The notes: generated by a model from the letters alone, not told the origin. A stretch of 64,000 nt of DNA from Meandrina meandrites (GCA_963693305.1 OY855915.1:7887607-7951606); one strand, 5' to 3'; positions 11,390-23,536 are shown, counted from the stretch's first letter. Numbers and translations are program-made.

Positions 11390-11892
11390 TAAATTTAGAT
11401 GCTTTAATTATATTTAATTAATCATGCATGGCTCACCCTGAATCATTTCTATCCTTTTATCTTTCTTAAGAACGTACGCAGTTTAGGTTCTAAGAACATG
11501 GGACGCAAAGAGAACTGCGTAAATTAAACCTCTAAGAAAAAAGCGTTTCTTAGATGCGAATTGTCCAAGACAAACACCAAAGAGAAAATGTAATAAGCAA
11601 CTACGAGTTGTTTTGTTTTCGTTTTTTAAGCGGAGCGAAGGTGAATTGACTGGGGAGTTACTTGGAGGCATATGTAATAAAATCATGCATCGTTCGCTCT
11701 AAATCATTACTATCCTTTTCTCTTTCTTATGTTTACCAAGCAGAAAAACGAGGGAAAAGTCGCAGTTATTTACGGGCTAAAATCATAGAAAATAACAATC
11801 TCGTTTGTTCCCGATCAAGGAGAGATGCAAAGCGAAGCTCGTTAAAAGCTCACTCACCCAAACTGTTTGTTTTCATACACCGAATGCAAATA

Positions 11893-12170
11893 TGGCGGAC
11901 CACTCGGTCGTTGCCTGGGACGAGCTGCATGAAAGCGAGGCTAGTCAGGCTTCGATGTTTTGTTTTGACAATGCTTTCCTACAAAAGTCTTGCTTATTCG
12001 TCGATCTGGTGTGTTTCCTTTCGCTGCTCCTACGAGTTGCTGCGTTTCTGAATGCTGTGAGAAGTGATAGAAGTGTTCACCGTTTGCCCCTGCTGAGGGA
12101 AAAAGTAAGTGGATCAATGCATTCGTTGAGACGAAAGAAAGGAGTTCACGATTGCCGTAGGAACTATTGA
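11893..12170 (+). other. Possible short exon overlapping a foldback arm
   Basis: An ATG in good context (AATATGGCGG) opens a 92-codon frame beginning MADHSVVAWDELHESE. Most of it lies in the left arm of the inverted repeat 11961-12732, and the minus strand of the right arm can be read in the corresponding frame. I do not recognise the product. It may be a transposon-encoded exon that was duplicated in inverted orientation, or chance. Confidence 0.2.
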
Positions 12171-12732
12171 GGTTTGTTCGCTACATTTCAAGTTAGAAAA
12201 TCTTAGAAAATTCGTTTAAATGACGAGCTTATGTGGTGTGGTGTCTGGTGGTGTTCTAGCACGAGTTGCATGGCCAGTACCTTCCCCAAGGTAAAGAAAA
12301 GCTCCACTTCCAAGACATCCTCTGTCTCAAAAGAAGATGTTCATGTCCGGCTTTGTCCGCGTCCGATCCACTCTCGCACGGAATCGCACAATCAAATGCT
12401 AACCAAGTGAATGAAATTCAGCTGCTCCCATAGTTAAAGCTAGTGAAAGCATTGAGCCAAATAAGAACGACTTGGAACTAAATGTGATCGCTTACACATT
12501 TAAACCTGAAATGTAGCGAACAAACTTTATAAAAAGTTCCCGCGGCGATCGTGAACTCCTTTCTTTCGTCTCAACGAATTGCATTGATCTACTTTTTTCC
12601 TTAGAGGCAAACGTTGAACACTTCTATCACTTCTCGTGGCATTCAGAAACACAGCAACTCTTAGGAGCAGCGAAAAGAAACACACCAGCTCGACGAATAA
12701 GCAAGACTTTTGTAGGAAAGCATTGTCAAAAC
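11961..12732. repeat. Large foldback: two ~230-bp inverted arms with a ~310-bp spacer
   Basis: Bases 11961-12192 reappear as reverse complement at 12505-12732, with small indels and scattered substitutions. The spacer 12193-12504 is unrelated. A TSD cannot be assigned because the outer flanks differ. It could form a cruciform or be a rearranged transposon end pair. Confidence 0.75.
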
Positions 12733-12795
12733 ACGTGGTTAGTATTTTCGTTCCTGACACGTTGGATCCGGGTTCGACTCCCCCACGGCGCATTA
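12733..12795 (+). repeat. tRNA-like fragment (perfect B box)
   Basis: GTGGTTAGTAT resembles a D arm, and GGTTCGACTCC is a perfect Pol III B box, followed by a run towards CGGCGCA and then T-runs. The 5' acceptor strand is absent: the foldback arm ends where it should be. It looks like a tRNA-derived SINE head or a truncated tRNA copy rather than a working tRNA gene. Confidence 0.35.
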
Positions 12796-12819
12796 TTTGT
12801 TGAACATTTTCTTTTTTTT

Positions 12820-13111
12820 TTCTTTTTTTTCAAGATGTCTAGTACATTCCCTGTATTTAGCTGCACGTCCAAGTCCTGAAAACTCCATTTGAAGTTCATA
12901 GTTTGGGTTAAATTTCATGCCATGTGTCTTGAGAAAATCCTCCTTGACAAACGAACCGGAAACGAAGATTTTTAAGACATCAATGTCCACTTTTTTCTGC
13001 CGTTGAGTATTCTCCAGATTCATTTCCTTCAATTCTAGACTTCAAAAGATGTCTTGCAATCGTCAACGGAGAAAAAAAAAAAGCCTCGAAAGAGCCTACA
13101 ACAGACGCCAT
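12820..13111 (-). pseudogene. Unrecognised exon with a frameshift in an A-run
   Basis: On the minus strand a well-placed ATG at 13111 (AAAATGGCG) opens a frame that reads to 12980. Its product after that point would continue smoothly into a second frame (KKVDIDVLKIFVSGSF...) if one A were removed from the A-run near 12993-12998. The second frame runs on to about 12820, before an A-rich tail. The combined product of roughly 100 residues is soluble and charged. I do not recognise a family. The A-rich 3' end could mean a retrocopy. Alternatively both frames are chance. Confidence 0.3.
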
Positions 13112-13992
13112 TTTCTTTGTTTGGTCAACCATGCGTGAGTATAGGGCATGGGAAAACGAGCCTGCAATGTCATATACGTTCTGACAATGTGGTAAAAAGA
13201 AAAAAAATTCCGTGTACTGCGTGGTACTTGTAAGACTAAAAAATAAAAACAAAGTTCTTCCTAAATGAGTATTAAGTCCCTTTCGAAAAAAAAATCTTCC
13301 ATATGTTTTGGGCTCAGCACTTCTTCTTCTTCCACTAAAGAAGAGTTCTGACAACGTGACGGTCAGCAGTTATTCCCATGAAAAAACTTACGGACTTACT
13401 GACCCTCTGGCATAGTACGGTTACTGACGTAACCACAAAAACATGCAGCTGGAAGGAGAACATTTTCAGTGGCTTCACACTTGAAAACGAGGATTCATAT
13501 TAGTTTGCACTGTAAAACATTTATTCCAATTGCATACATGACAATTTCTTTTACAAGTGCGTGTCGTGCTCGAGCTCCGTTTGACCGTTGCTTCGTTAAC
13601 AACATCCTTGCTTCCTGATTGGACTACGATCACCGCACCAAGCCCGCAATGAGGCGGGCTATTGTTTAAGCACAATTACACCGGACGATTATCGATCCCG
13701 AACCATTCCCTTGGGATTGCTAACAGCTTTTTTCCACTACATAGAGTCTAAAGCGCATGCGCATTAGACTCAAAAATTAATCTTTTGGATCTGTGTACTA
13801 GGAACCTATTATTATCTTCTTTTCAAATATAAAACCATTTACTACATCATGATACTATTTACTAGATTTGTTTGCATTGTAATTTGGGTATATATTGCTA
13901 TATGGAAATGTGACGTCAAATATACAACAGTCGAGACCACAAAATTCGTTTAAAACAAAGCTACAAACTAAAAATACTGACAGATAAAACAT
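13112..13992. other. Gene-free stretch before pseudogene B
   Basis: No gene was seen. Bases about 13800-13992 are the conserved 3' flank of a TRIM unit (compare 3690-3885), including the TGACGTCA octamer at 13911. The rest, including the GC-rich inverted stretch around 13635-13665, matches nothing I can name. Confidence 0.5.
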
Positions 13993-16212
13993 CTACTTCA
14001 ATATGTATACTTTGTTAGTTCTTCCGCTAGTCACGAGAATACGACCATCTGGTGATGTTGCCATTCTAGTAGGATATGGTAAATGAGCGAGAGTTTTGCC
14101 TGTGAAGCGACCGTCTAACGTAAATTGCTGAACTCGGTGATTGTTCTTATCACATACCAGAATATTATTGGAGCTGTCTACAAGCATGCCCTGCGGTAAG
14201 TTAAATTGTCCGTCTTGATTCCCTTGAGTACCAAACTTGTATAAGAAAGTTCCTGACTGATCGTAAACTTTAATGCAATTATTGCTTTCATCAGAGGCAA
14301 GAAACAAGTTTTTGTAAGGAACACAGCTAGTTGGGCCGTTGAGTTTCTCTGGGCTGCTGTCTCCAAATTTGAAAATAGTTTTTCCTTCCTTTGACAACAC
14401 AAGTACCCTATCATTTATGCACTCGGTTACAACAATGCGTTTTTCATCGTCCAAACAAACATCAACTGGATTATCAATACTCTCCATTTCGCGCACCACA
14501 TTTTCCAAAGCTTTTCGCGACAGTTCCCATCTGGACATTTATGTATTGTATTCTATTATTTCCTTGATCTGCAATTAGAATCATTTTTTCGTCTAAAAAC
14601 GTAACGCCAGCTGGGAAAAAATATTGTCCAGAACTTGATCCTTGGTTGCCAATTTTCCTTAAACAGTTCCCTCCTTGATTGAATACATAAGCACAGTGGC
14701 CAGCGAAATCTGTTACAACTATTGTGCCTTGCGTGTTAACAGCGATACCATTTAACTCTTTGGGCACGTCTCTTGCAAGGAATTTCAATTTCAACTCACC
14801 GACTACAACGAGTTCACGTTTTTTCACCTGCATAGTAAAAGGACAGGACAGAAGTTTATCCCCATTGATCTTTACTTCAATGCTGTAGGCGCCGGGTACT
14901 TTTGGAGTAAATTTCAGTTGAAGATTACCGTCTTTTTTCTTGCTAACCATGACATTTGTTACATCTTTAGAGGGCTCTATAAGAACTTCAACTTGATCTT
15001 TGAGATCAGCCTGATTACTCAGCTCCCCTTCAGATCTTTTGGGGCATAACGTAAATTCTGCTTCTATACCGGCCTGGAGACTTTGATCCAGGCCTTCAAG
15101 CGTTGATCGAGTGTAGTTTGCCTTTGGAATTGTCTCAATGAAACCTAGCTTCAAGTCCGCTACAAAAGTGGCGGTAAATTTCACAAATGTCGTCTCGCTT
15201 TGTTTCGGAGCTTCAACGGTACGCAGCTCTTCAAATCGCTGCTTCAAAGTTTCCTTGTTTCGCATGATATCCGTGCTGGAGCTTCTCTGTGCCAGATTAT
15301 TCGCAAACTCAACCGCTTGCTTCATTTGTTTCACCAGGGACTGCACATCCTGCATAGCCGAGTTAATTCTCTCAAGTCTCGTCACGCGTGTAGTCTCCAG
15401 TGATACAATTGCCTCTTGCTCGCGCTCTCGAATCTCTGCGATCATTTGTTCAGCAGCTTGTAAGACTCCACGTTTAGCAGTTGCAACATTTCTTTCCAGC
15501 TCAGAAATCGTTTCTTTAAATTGTTGAATTACTTGACTTAGCTCGCTTATCTTTTCCTTGATCATTTCAGCGCTTGACATGATGTTGGGTTTCTCGTCAT
15601 GGGCTGCTTTGTTGAGTAAAACGATCTCGTGATTTCGGTGATCCTGCGTGACTATGCACATTTTACAAACACAAGCTTGACACGAAAAGCAGAAGAATCT
15701 CAGGATTTCCGCTTTCTCGTGGAACTGTTGCGAGCAAAATGGCTGTCGCTTCAGGAAGTCTTCGTAATCGTCTGCTTAAGTTTAAACTCCTTCACTAGCG
15801 TGACTTTGTGTCCTTCAAACGATTCCTTTAACATTTCGTGTGAGTTGTGACAGTCTGGGCACATAAATTGTCCACAGTCAAAACAATAGAACGTCTGGGA
15901 GTTGGTTTTCCTACATTGGGAACAAGTAATGTTACTTCCATCGCCACTCTGTCGAACAGCAAGGAGACTCAACAAACTGTTGTGGAAGAAACTTGTCGGC
16001 AAACTTTCAAAGCGATTTCCTTCGGGTAAATCGATTTGAGCTTGACACTCCGGACAGCGGAACTTTCCTTCTCCGAGGCTTGCTTTCGCATGATTCGACA
16101 GACACTCACAGCAAAATGTGTGAAGACATGATATAGTTTTAGGCTCGTTGTAGATATCTCGACAAATCGAGCAAGAAAGATGTTTCTTGAGGTTTTGCAA
16201 AAGGGACTCCAT
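13993..16212 (-). pseudogene. TRIM-NHL copy B, frameshifted
   Basis: Starts at the family ATG (16212, MESLLQNLKKHLSC). The RING and B-box 1 are intact. At about 15770-15780 a 4-base insertion relative to the other copies breaks the frame after VKEFK. The B-box 2, coiled-coil, filamin and early NHL parts then read in a second frame to about 14474. A one-base insertion near 14470-14480 (AATACTCTCC against AAACTCTCC) shifts it again, and the last NHL blades read in the third frame to 13993. The NHL C-terminus ends TNKVYILK like the others. At least two inactivating shifts make this a pseudogene, though the truncated RING/B-box product could in principle be made. It carries an extra B-box 2 residue (VTQDH), like copy A. 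Confidence 0.9.
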
Positions 16213-18692
16213 CGATAGAAGTTGCTCTGTTAATGTTATTTCAATAAGAAACACAACTGCGTGATGATGTATTTACGTTTCTGAGAAATCCCTGTTGATT
16301 AAAGTCCCAACTGTCTGCTTGTGGCCAACCAGAAGCTCTCGAGTTTAACCTAAGGTCGTTCAGCCTTTCCATATTTTAAATGTTAGGTCGAAGACTGGTT
16401 TAATCTTTTGTCAAATCAATCTGTCTATTTGAAAATTGTGTGCCATGATTAAACGTGACCATGTTGCAAATTTGTAGCAGGCCTCAAAATATATTTTTTT
16501 TCGTGATCTCACGACATCGCCCTTTAAAGCTCTTGCAAAACAGATAACCTCGTTTAGGTATTATTTATCTTAGATTCTGAGGAAACAGAAATGATTGACG
16601 TCACGACTGACTGTTTTTGCTAATCACATTTCAAAAGGTTGGCTGACCTCCTCTGAAATTTTTAAGATTGTTTTTCTGTTGCATATTGGAAATGTATATG
16701 TCTCTGTTGTCTGTCAGTTAGCGTTGTTTTAAAACGATTACTGTTTTGCGAGTTGTAAAGAACTGTCACGCTTGAAACATAGGTACGCAAGACGTGCAAA
16801 GGCAAGTGTAGGATTGAAGGCGGAAGGCGTCCCTCTGTCCCGGGTGGGGAGGCAGGGGATGTAAACTACGCGGTTGTGCCGCTGAGTCTTTGAGATTCTG
16901 ACAAGTTGGAGACATAAATAGATGAATTTGGACTCTGTTCCAGACAATAATTTTAAAAATATGTACCCTTTACCAGACAATAAGCAAATGTGACAAGATT
17001 GTACCAGGACAATGCACGTAATTGTAACTCATTACGGAACAGAAATGGCTTGCGTGAAAAGAATTCACTTGGCTTCGTCTGTGGCCGGCTCAGTGATAAG
17101 GCGACGAGGGGAACATAGGTTTCGTAGCTGCACTTGTTCGTGCTGTACTTGCTCGTAAATAATCACGGATTTTGAGGGAAAAATCAAGCCTTTTCCAGAG
17201 TCAAAACCTAAGTAAAATATACCCTTTTCCGGAGAGAAAGGGTGATTTTTATACCCTGTTCAAGAGTCAGAGAGGCCAAAAACATACCTTGTTGAGCGGC
17301 ACATATCCTAATATCCCATATATGGGATTAATTATTAATGGGAAGCCCGCCTTGAGACAGTTTAAGTAACTAAGATGAACTTTTAACAGGATCCGAGGCC
17401 TCTGATGAGTCTTCTTGGCAAAAATGAGACATTCAGACTAGCCAACAAAACCAAAACTGAAGAATAAGAAAAGTGAATACACAGAAATTTAAGGGACTCA
17501 AGCTGGACCTGATTACACGCTTTACACCACCACTTCATGCGTCAGGCTTTTTGTTGGTATTTTATTTAGGTGCAGGGAGTAGTTTAGGAATCAAATGTTG
17601 CAGTTGCGGAAATAACCTGTAGAAATCTGACGGATGTAAACAGCTTTGCATTTGTTCATATTTGAACTTGTTAAAAACATGAAAAGTTAAATCATCGAAA
17701 CTCTACGTACGATCTCTAAAAGTACGTCATAATTTACTTCACCCGTGATCGCCTGTCGCTCCTAACTAATGCTCTTGCGAAAGAAGCAGCCCGCAGCCTG
17801 AAGATATTTTTCGGAGAAACAGAACTGATTAACGTCAAGTCTAGCTGTTTTTGGCAATCAAATTTCAAAAGGTTGGCTGACCTCCATTGTAACCTAAGAT
17901 ATTGTTGCTGTGTTGCCCAAATGTAAATGTGCTATTGTTGTCTGCATCGAGACGTTACGTTGATTTGATACGACTAAGGCCGGTATTTCAATACTGTATT
18001 GTGAGGCATGAAGTTGAAGTAAAGCCAACAGGCTATATATATTGAGACTGTAAGCGTTGTTAACGTAGGTACGCAATACTCCTAGTCGCTTCATGTTACG
18101 GAAACCGGGATAAGCTCCGCCTTGATGGGCCACTCACTAGGCTCTTATACAGACTTAAATGAGCGCCCAATCTATGTTCTCATACAGTACGCCAAAAAAT
18201 ATGTCCAGAGTTGTCCAGTCTTTGTCTGTCAAGCGATTAAAAAATAATATGAAACGAGGGCAGCTTTGTAAGGAAAGAAAGTTCCAATGTTTCAAATTTG
18301 TAACGCCAAAAATACACTCCTACTCAATTTTTTGGTTGCTTAGAAATCAGGCGCTCAATCTCATCTCTAATCATTAACTGAGCCCATGGTACAACTGGTA
18401 AAATTTGTGTGACAAACCTAACGTGACAGACGGGTAAGGAACAGGTGTTTCTTTATTGATTGAAAACTCATTCTTGCCTTCAGCCTTGATGCGAAATCGC
18501 GATCCCTAAACCCAGACAACTTAAGTTGTCGCTTTCCCTTCCAGTCACAAATAGTAAAAGGAGTTAATGACCATATTGGCGCATAACATCATTTGCGCTT
18601 TTCTTAAATGGACACTGTGAATTTTGAATGTAAACCAATGGAGTCTGACCCATGTTTTAACCCTTAACCCCAAATAACAGCACTGATGTGGC
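16213..18692. other. 5' flank of unit B with an inserted repeat
   Basis: No gene was seen. The block aligns with other unit flanks up to about 16800 and again from about 17345. Between them, about 16800-17345, lies extra sequence rich in short direct motifs (variants of ACCCTTTTCC and CCAGACAATAA) with no coding content that I recognise; it is probably an inserted element of unknown class. Bases 18205-18620 match the window's left edge at 345-1000. Confidence 0.5.
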
Positions 18693-18696
18693 TTAA

Positions 18697-19352
18697 GGAC
18701 GTTCGCGCTAATTGTTTATGCGCATCCTTACTGCGCACGTAATTCCTGTCGCAACGCTACGCCACGTCATGCATCGAGCGCGCGCGCTGAGGAAACTTTC
18801 CAACCACATATAGGGTGAGTAGCCGTTGCGATAACTTCGCTTGCAGTTTGCTCGCTTAAATGGTCGGTGACCCCTACCTTTTTCGTAACAGATCACTTTC
18901 GTTAACGATTATCTACGTTTTGTGAGAAAATGAAAAAAATCTATCGATTAAAAGGTTGATTTTTTTTGCCCCACGCACGTTCGAATTCCGCTTTTTGATC
19001 TTTTCGTTTTGCCGTACGACGGGTTCAAATGCCTCTTCCAGGGCTAAGTTTTGCAAAAAGATGGCAACACTTAAAATTATTTACGCAACAGACGCACTTC
19101 TTCAAAATATCACCAAGTTCGTTTGCCTCCGTTTTCTCATCATCGATAATTTAAACTACAAACCTTGAAAGCCGTGCGAAATTACATGCGCCAATTTTTC
19201 GAAATCAGGGTAGTTTTCTACAGACTTTATCTCTGAAACGAAGTAGGTGACCCCCACTTTTTTTTGTATTTCTGACACAAGTAACTCATTATCCGTCCTC
19301 AGTAAAAATTTTAGAAAAATCTATTGACTAGAAAATTTTCGCGCGAACGTCC
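18697..19352. mobile_element. TTAA-flanked non-autonomous transposon
   Basis: A 656-bp element with perfect inverted ends GGACGTTCGCGC, flanked by TTAA at 18693-18696 and 19353-19356. TTAA duplication is typical of piggyBac and Kolobok transposons. The internal sequence repeats a GGTGACCCC[CT]AC[CT]TTTT motif twice and has no transposase frame. Kolobok is the likelier source but is not proven. Confidence 0.8.
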
Positions 19353-19606
19353 TTAAACCGGACTTAAGAAAATTTTTTAAATGCAAAATCAAACTGGAGA
19401 TGAAAACATCGCTAGATAAACATTTTTATTTTATAAATAACCTAAGCCTGATTTAAAGAACCTCCTATATCAATGAAAGTAAGACAAGCAAAAAATAGCC
19501 CAAAAAGTTTGTTTTCCATGTCTGCTTAATTCAATTTAGTGTTATGCAGGCTTTGCTTTTCTTTGTTGTATATTTTCTTCTTGTGCACTTTGCATATAAT
19601 AATTCA

Positions 19607-19843
19607 GGGCGGTAGCCAGACTTCAGAAGAAGACGAGGCAAGTTTCGAGCGCCGAAGGCGCGAGCCGCTATAGGGGGGTCTGGGGGAATGCCCGCCCAGA
19701 AAATTTTGAAATCTACAGTCTCACAACTGCTCTTTTAAGAATTTTCCATGGCATTTTTCCAATTTTTTTCTGAAGATTATTTTCTAAATTAAACGTTTCT
19801 TAAAACGGCAAGTGCCTCGTCTTGCCTCATGCTAGCTACGGTA
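19607..19843. mobile_element. Short MITE with GGTAGCCAG/CTAGCTACC-type ends
   Basis: The left end (GGTAGCCAGACTTC...GACGAGGCAAG) is matched, diverged, by the reverse of the right end (CCGTAGCTAGCATGAGGCAAG). The core holds GAGCGCCGAAGGCGCGAGC and a GGGGGGTCTGGGGG stretch of a kind common in marine invertebrate repeats. No clean TSD. It replaces the CRE-bearing 3' flank of unit C. Confidence 0.5.
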
Positions 19844-19925
19844 CTGAAAATGCAAATATTGTCACTGCAGAGAAGCCGCAATTCAAAACAGAGCTGTTAA
19901 CTACAAATACTGACAAATGAAACAT

Positions 19926-22112
19926 CTACTTCAATATGTATACTTTGTTAGCTGTAAAGCTAGTCACGAGGATACGTCCATCTGGTGCTGTTGCTATTCC
20001 AGTAGGATCGGGTAAATGAGTGATAGTTTTGCCTGTGAAGCGACCGTCTAACGTAAATTGCTCAACTCGGTTATTTCGGCTATCACACACCAGAAGATTC
20101 CTGTACCTGTCTACAACCAAATCACGAGGCCAGTTAAATTGTCCGTCCTGATTCCCTTGTGTTCCAAACTTGTATAAGAAAGTTCCTGACTGATCGAAAA
20201 CTTTAATGCAACTATTGCCTCCATCAGTTACGAGAAACGTGTTTTTGTAAGGAATGCAGCTAGTTGGACGATTGAGTCTCTCTGGGCCGCTGTCTCCAAA
20301 TATGGAAATAGTTTTTCCGTCCTTTGACAACATATGTATCCTATAATTGCTGTACTCGGTTACAACAATGCGTCCTTCATCATCCAATCTAACATCAACT
20401 GGATTATCAAACTCTCCTATTCCTGAACCTTTTTTTCCTAAGCTTTTCACAACAGTTCCTGTCTGGATATTTATGTGTTGTATTCTATGATTCCCTTGAT
20501 CTGCAATTAATATCTCGTTGTCGTTCACAAACAAAACGCCAGAATTTGCTCCTTGGTTGCCAATTTTCCTTAAACAGTTGCCTTCTTGATTGAATACATA
20601 AACGCAGTATCTACGTTGATCTGACACAACTATCTTTCCCTCCGTGTTAACAGCGATTCCACGAAACTCTTCTGGCAAGTCTCCTTGAAAGAATTTTAAG
20701 TCCAACTCACCGACCACAACAAGTTCACGTTCTTTCACCTGCATAGTAAAAGGACAGGTCGGAAGTTTATCGCCATTGATCTTCACTTCAATGCTGTAGG
20801 CGCGAGGTACTTTCGGAGTAAATTTCAGCTGAAGATTACCGTCTTCTTTCTCGCTAACCATCACATTTGTTACATCTTTAGCGGGTTCTATCAGAACTTC
20901 AACTTGATCTTTGAGATCAGCCTGGTTACTCAGCTTCCCTTCAGATGTTTTGGGGCATAACGTGAACTCTGATTCCGCACCAGCCTGGAGAGTTTGATCC
21001 AGTCCTTCAAGCGTTGATCGATTTGCGTCTGCCTTTGGAATTGTCTCAATGAAACCTAGTTTCAAGTCCGCTAAGGAAGCCGCGGTAAATTTGACAAATG
21101 TAGTCTCGTTTTGTTTAGGAGCTTCAACCGTACGAAGCTCTTCAAATCGCTGCTTCAAAGTTTCCTTGTTCCGCATGATATCCGAGCTTGAGCTTCTCTG
21201 TGCCAGATTATTAGCAAACTCAACCGCTTGCTTCATTTGTTTGACCAGGGACTGCGCATCCTGCATAGCCGAGTTCATTCTCTCGAGTCTCGTCACGCGC
21301 GTAGTCTCGAGTGATACAATCGACTCTCGCTCGCGCTCTCGAATCCTTGCGATCATTTGTTCAGCAGCTTGCGAGACTCCACGTTTAGCGGTTGTCACAT
21401 TTCTTTCCAGCTCAGAAATCGTTTCTTTAAATTGTTGAATCACTTCACTAAACTCGCTTATCTTTTTCTTGATCATTTCAGCGCCCGACATGATGTTGGG
21501 TTTCTCGTCATGGGCTGCTTTGTCGAGTAAAACGATCTCGTGATTTCGGTGATCCGTGACTATGCAAATTTGGCAAACACAAGCTTGACACGAAAAGCAA
21601 AAGAATCTCGTGATTTCTTTCTCGTGGAACTGCTGCGAGCAAAATGGCTGTCGCTTCAGCAAGGCTTCGTAATCTTCTGCTTTAAACTCCTTCACTGGTG
21701 TGACTTTGTGCCCTTCGAATGATTTCTTTAACATTTCGTGTGCGTTGTAACAGTCTGGGCACATAAATTGTCCACAGTCAAAACAATAGTACATCTGGGA
21801 GTTGGTTTTCCTACATTGGGAACAAGTAATGTTACTTCCATCGCCACTCCGTCGAACAGCAAGGAGACTCAACAAACTGTTGTGGAAGAAACTGCTCGGC
21901 AAACTTTTGAAGCGATTTCCTTCGGGCAAATCGATTAGGCCTTGACACTCCGGACAGCGGAACTTTCCTTGTTTGTGGCTCGCTCTTGCATGATTCGACA
22001 GACACTCACAGCAAAATGTGTGAAGACATGATATAGTTTTTGGCTCGTTGTAGATGTCGAGACAAATCGAGCAAGTAAGATGTTGCTTGAGGTTTTTCAA
22101 AAGGGACTCCAT
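19926..22112 (-). CDS. TRIM-NHL E3 ubiquitin ligase, copy C (intact, shortened blade)
   Basis: A 728-residue single-exon protein from the family ATG at 22112. Upstream codons contain no ATG in frame. The RING ligands, both B-boxes (VTDH form), coiled coil, filamin domain and NHL repeats are all present in the family order. The one structural oddity is in the first half of the NHL region: where copy A reads NSGQFNHPAGVSFLND this copy reads NSGVLFVND, an in-frame loss of seven residues that removes a strand of one propeller blade. The linker after the coiled coil is of the GFIETIPKADAN class shared with B and F. It may still be a working ligase with altered target recognition. There is a CCAAT box upstream near 22208, but the CRE-like site is lost. 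Confidence 0.9.
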   Translation of the reverse strand: MESLLKNLKQHLTCSICLDIYNEPKTISCLHTFCCECLSNHARASHKQGKFRCPECQGLIDLPEGNRFKSLPSSFFHNSLLSLLAVRRSGDGSNITCSQCRKTNSQMYYCFDCGQFMCPDCYNAHEMLKKSFEGHKVTPVKEFKAEDYEALLKRQPFCSQQFHEKEITRFFCFSCQACVCQICIVTDHRNHEIVLLDKAAHDEKPNIMSGAEMIKKKISEFSEVIQQFKETISELERNVTTAKRGVSQAAEQMIARIRERERESIVSLETTRVTRLERMNSAMQDAQSLVKQMKQAVEFANNLAQRSSSSDIMRNKETLKQRFEELRTVEAPKQNETTFVKFTAASLADLKLGFIETIPKADANRSTLEGLDQTLQAGAESEFTLCPKTSEGKLSNQADLKDQVEVLIEPAKDVTNVMVSEKEDGNLQLKFTPKVPRAYSIEVKINGDKLPTCPFTMQVKERELVVVGELDLKFFQGDLPEEFRGIAVNTEGKIVVSDQRRYCVYVFNQEGNCLRKIGNQGANSGVLFVNDNEILIADQGNHRIQHINIQTGTVVKSLGKKGSGIGEFDNPVDVRLDDEGRIVVTEYSNYRIHMLSKDGKTISIFGDSGPERLNRPTSCIPYKNTFLVTDGGNSCIKVFDQSGTFLYKFGTQGNQDGQFNWPRDLVVDRYRNLLVCDSRNNRVEQFTLDGRFTGKTITHLPDPTGIATAPDGRILVTSFTANKVYILK

Positions 22113-23121
22113 CACTAGGCGTCGCTCGATAAAGCTTGCGAAACAGAACTGCGTCAAGCGATTTTAGTTTCTGAGAAAACTGTATTGTGATTACTGTCTG
22201 CTTGTGGCCAATCAGATGTCGTTGACGTTCGTACTGAGCTCTCAAGTTTAACCTTAGGTCGTTCAGCAATGCTTGATCGTAGTCTGCTCAGACATGTTTT
22301 TCATGAAAGTGATTCAGCTATTTGGTTAAATTTGTGTGACCGTGTTGCGAATTTGTAGCAGGCCTCAAAAGGGATCGCTTGCTGTTGCTGACTGAAGCTC
22401 TTGCAAAACAGATAACCACCTCAAGGTATTATTTCAGATTCCGAGAAAACAGAGCTTATTAACGTCACGAGGCTACTCACGCGACACGAGATGCTGTTTC
22501 TGTCAATAGAATTTCGAAAGATTGGCCGACCTCCATTGTATTGTTGTCTGCTTGGAGAGTTGTTTTGATATGACTGCTTTATTTTGGAATCATAGGTACG
22601 CAAGGCGTGCAAAGGCTAATGCGGGTTTGTTTGCAAAAAAAAAAAGATGACGTAAATGACGTACTTGATTTCTGTTGAGTATTGTGGCTAAATGCATATA
22701 CAGTGGAAGGTGATTCAATGCGTATTCTTGCTACTAGAGTAATAGATACCGAGCCTCACTCAGCTAAAAAAGAAACTCTGTTGAGCCTCATGTAATAAAT
22801 ATCTGTTTGTATTATTTTAACAAGAAGCAATAAATATATGCAAAGAAATTTAAGCGACTCAACTCTTGACCTGATTTCGCTCTTTCCACTGCTGCGTCAA
22901 GATTTATTGCAGACCCGGCCTCCATAGTAGAGTAAGATTATTGTTCTGTTATGTGGTCGGAATTCCGTGAAACGTTCGCTTCAGAAAATGATTATCAAAA
23001 CATCATTTGGAATAATGAAGAAATACAAATTAATAATAAGTAAGTTGATTAAGAAAAGTACCTTGCGTCAGAAATCATTAATGTGCATGTCCTTTCATTT
23101 GATCTAAATATAACTGAATTC
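22113..23121. other. 5' flank of unit C
   Basis: No gene was seen. It aligns closely with 33640-34560 behind copy E (same order of CCAAT region, GTACGCAAGGCGTGCAAAGG motif, and Cys-free AT-rich stretch), which shows that units C and E share a more recent common flank than A and G do. Confidence 0.55.
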
Positions 23122-23125
23122 TTAT

Positions 23126-23532
23126 GGTGGGGGTTCGCCTGAAGCCCGTTTTTACACCGCTTAACTTGGGTTTAATGCGAATATCTCGCTCCCGTTTCAA
23201 GCATTCCAAAAACCCTCCGCTCATCCTACAAAGCTATGTTTAGGGGTGTTTTGTAAATTTTGGGGGATTTTTGGGGATGTTTGGGAAGAGATAGTTTTTC
23301 TCAAAGGATTAGTAAAATTTGGAGAAATTAGAAATATTCAAGATTTAATGTGATTTGAAAATATGATTTGAAGTTAAAAATTAGTAGATGGACACTCAAA
23401 CAGTCCCCTGACAACCTGGGGTGCTCTTGCGTGGGGGTCAACTGTCTGGTGGTGTTCCAAAAATAATTTTCTTTCTTCTATCCCTTCTTTAAACCTCTTA
23501 AAATTTCACTCAAATTCACCTTTACCCCCACC
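23126..23532. mobile_element. TTAA-family MITE, decayed copy
   Basis: The 407-bp sequence is the same family as 63003-63390: it starts GGTGGGGGTTCGCCTGAAG, ends with CACCTTTACCCCCACC, and has a TAAAATTTGGAGAAAT core. The flanking tetranucleotides are TTAT and TTAG, so the original TTAA sites have mutated. A third, 3'-only piece lies near 38930-39020. Confidence 0.7.
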
Positions 23533-23536
23533 TTAG

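Noticed and set aside
12733..12795. Functional tRNA gene
   Set aside because: The B box is perfect, but the acceptor 5' strand is missing and the anticodon stem pairs poorly, so it is listed only as a tRNA-like fragment.
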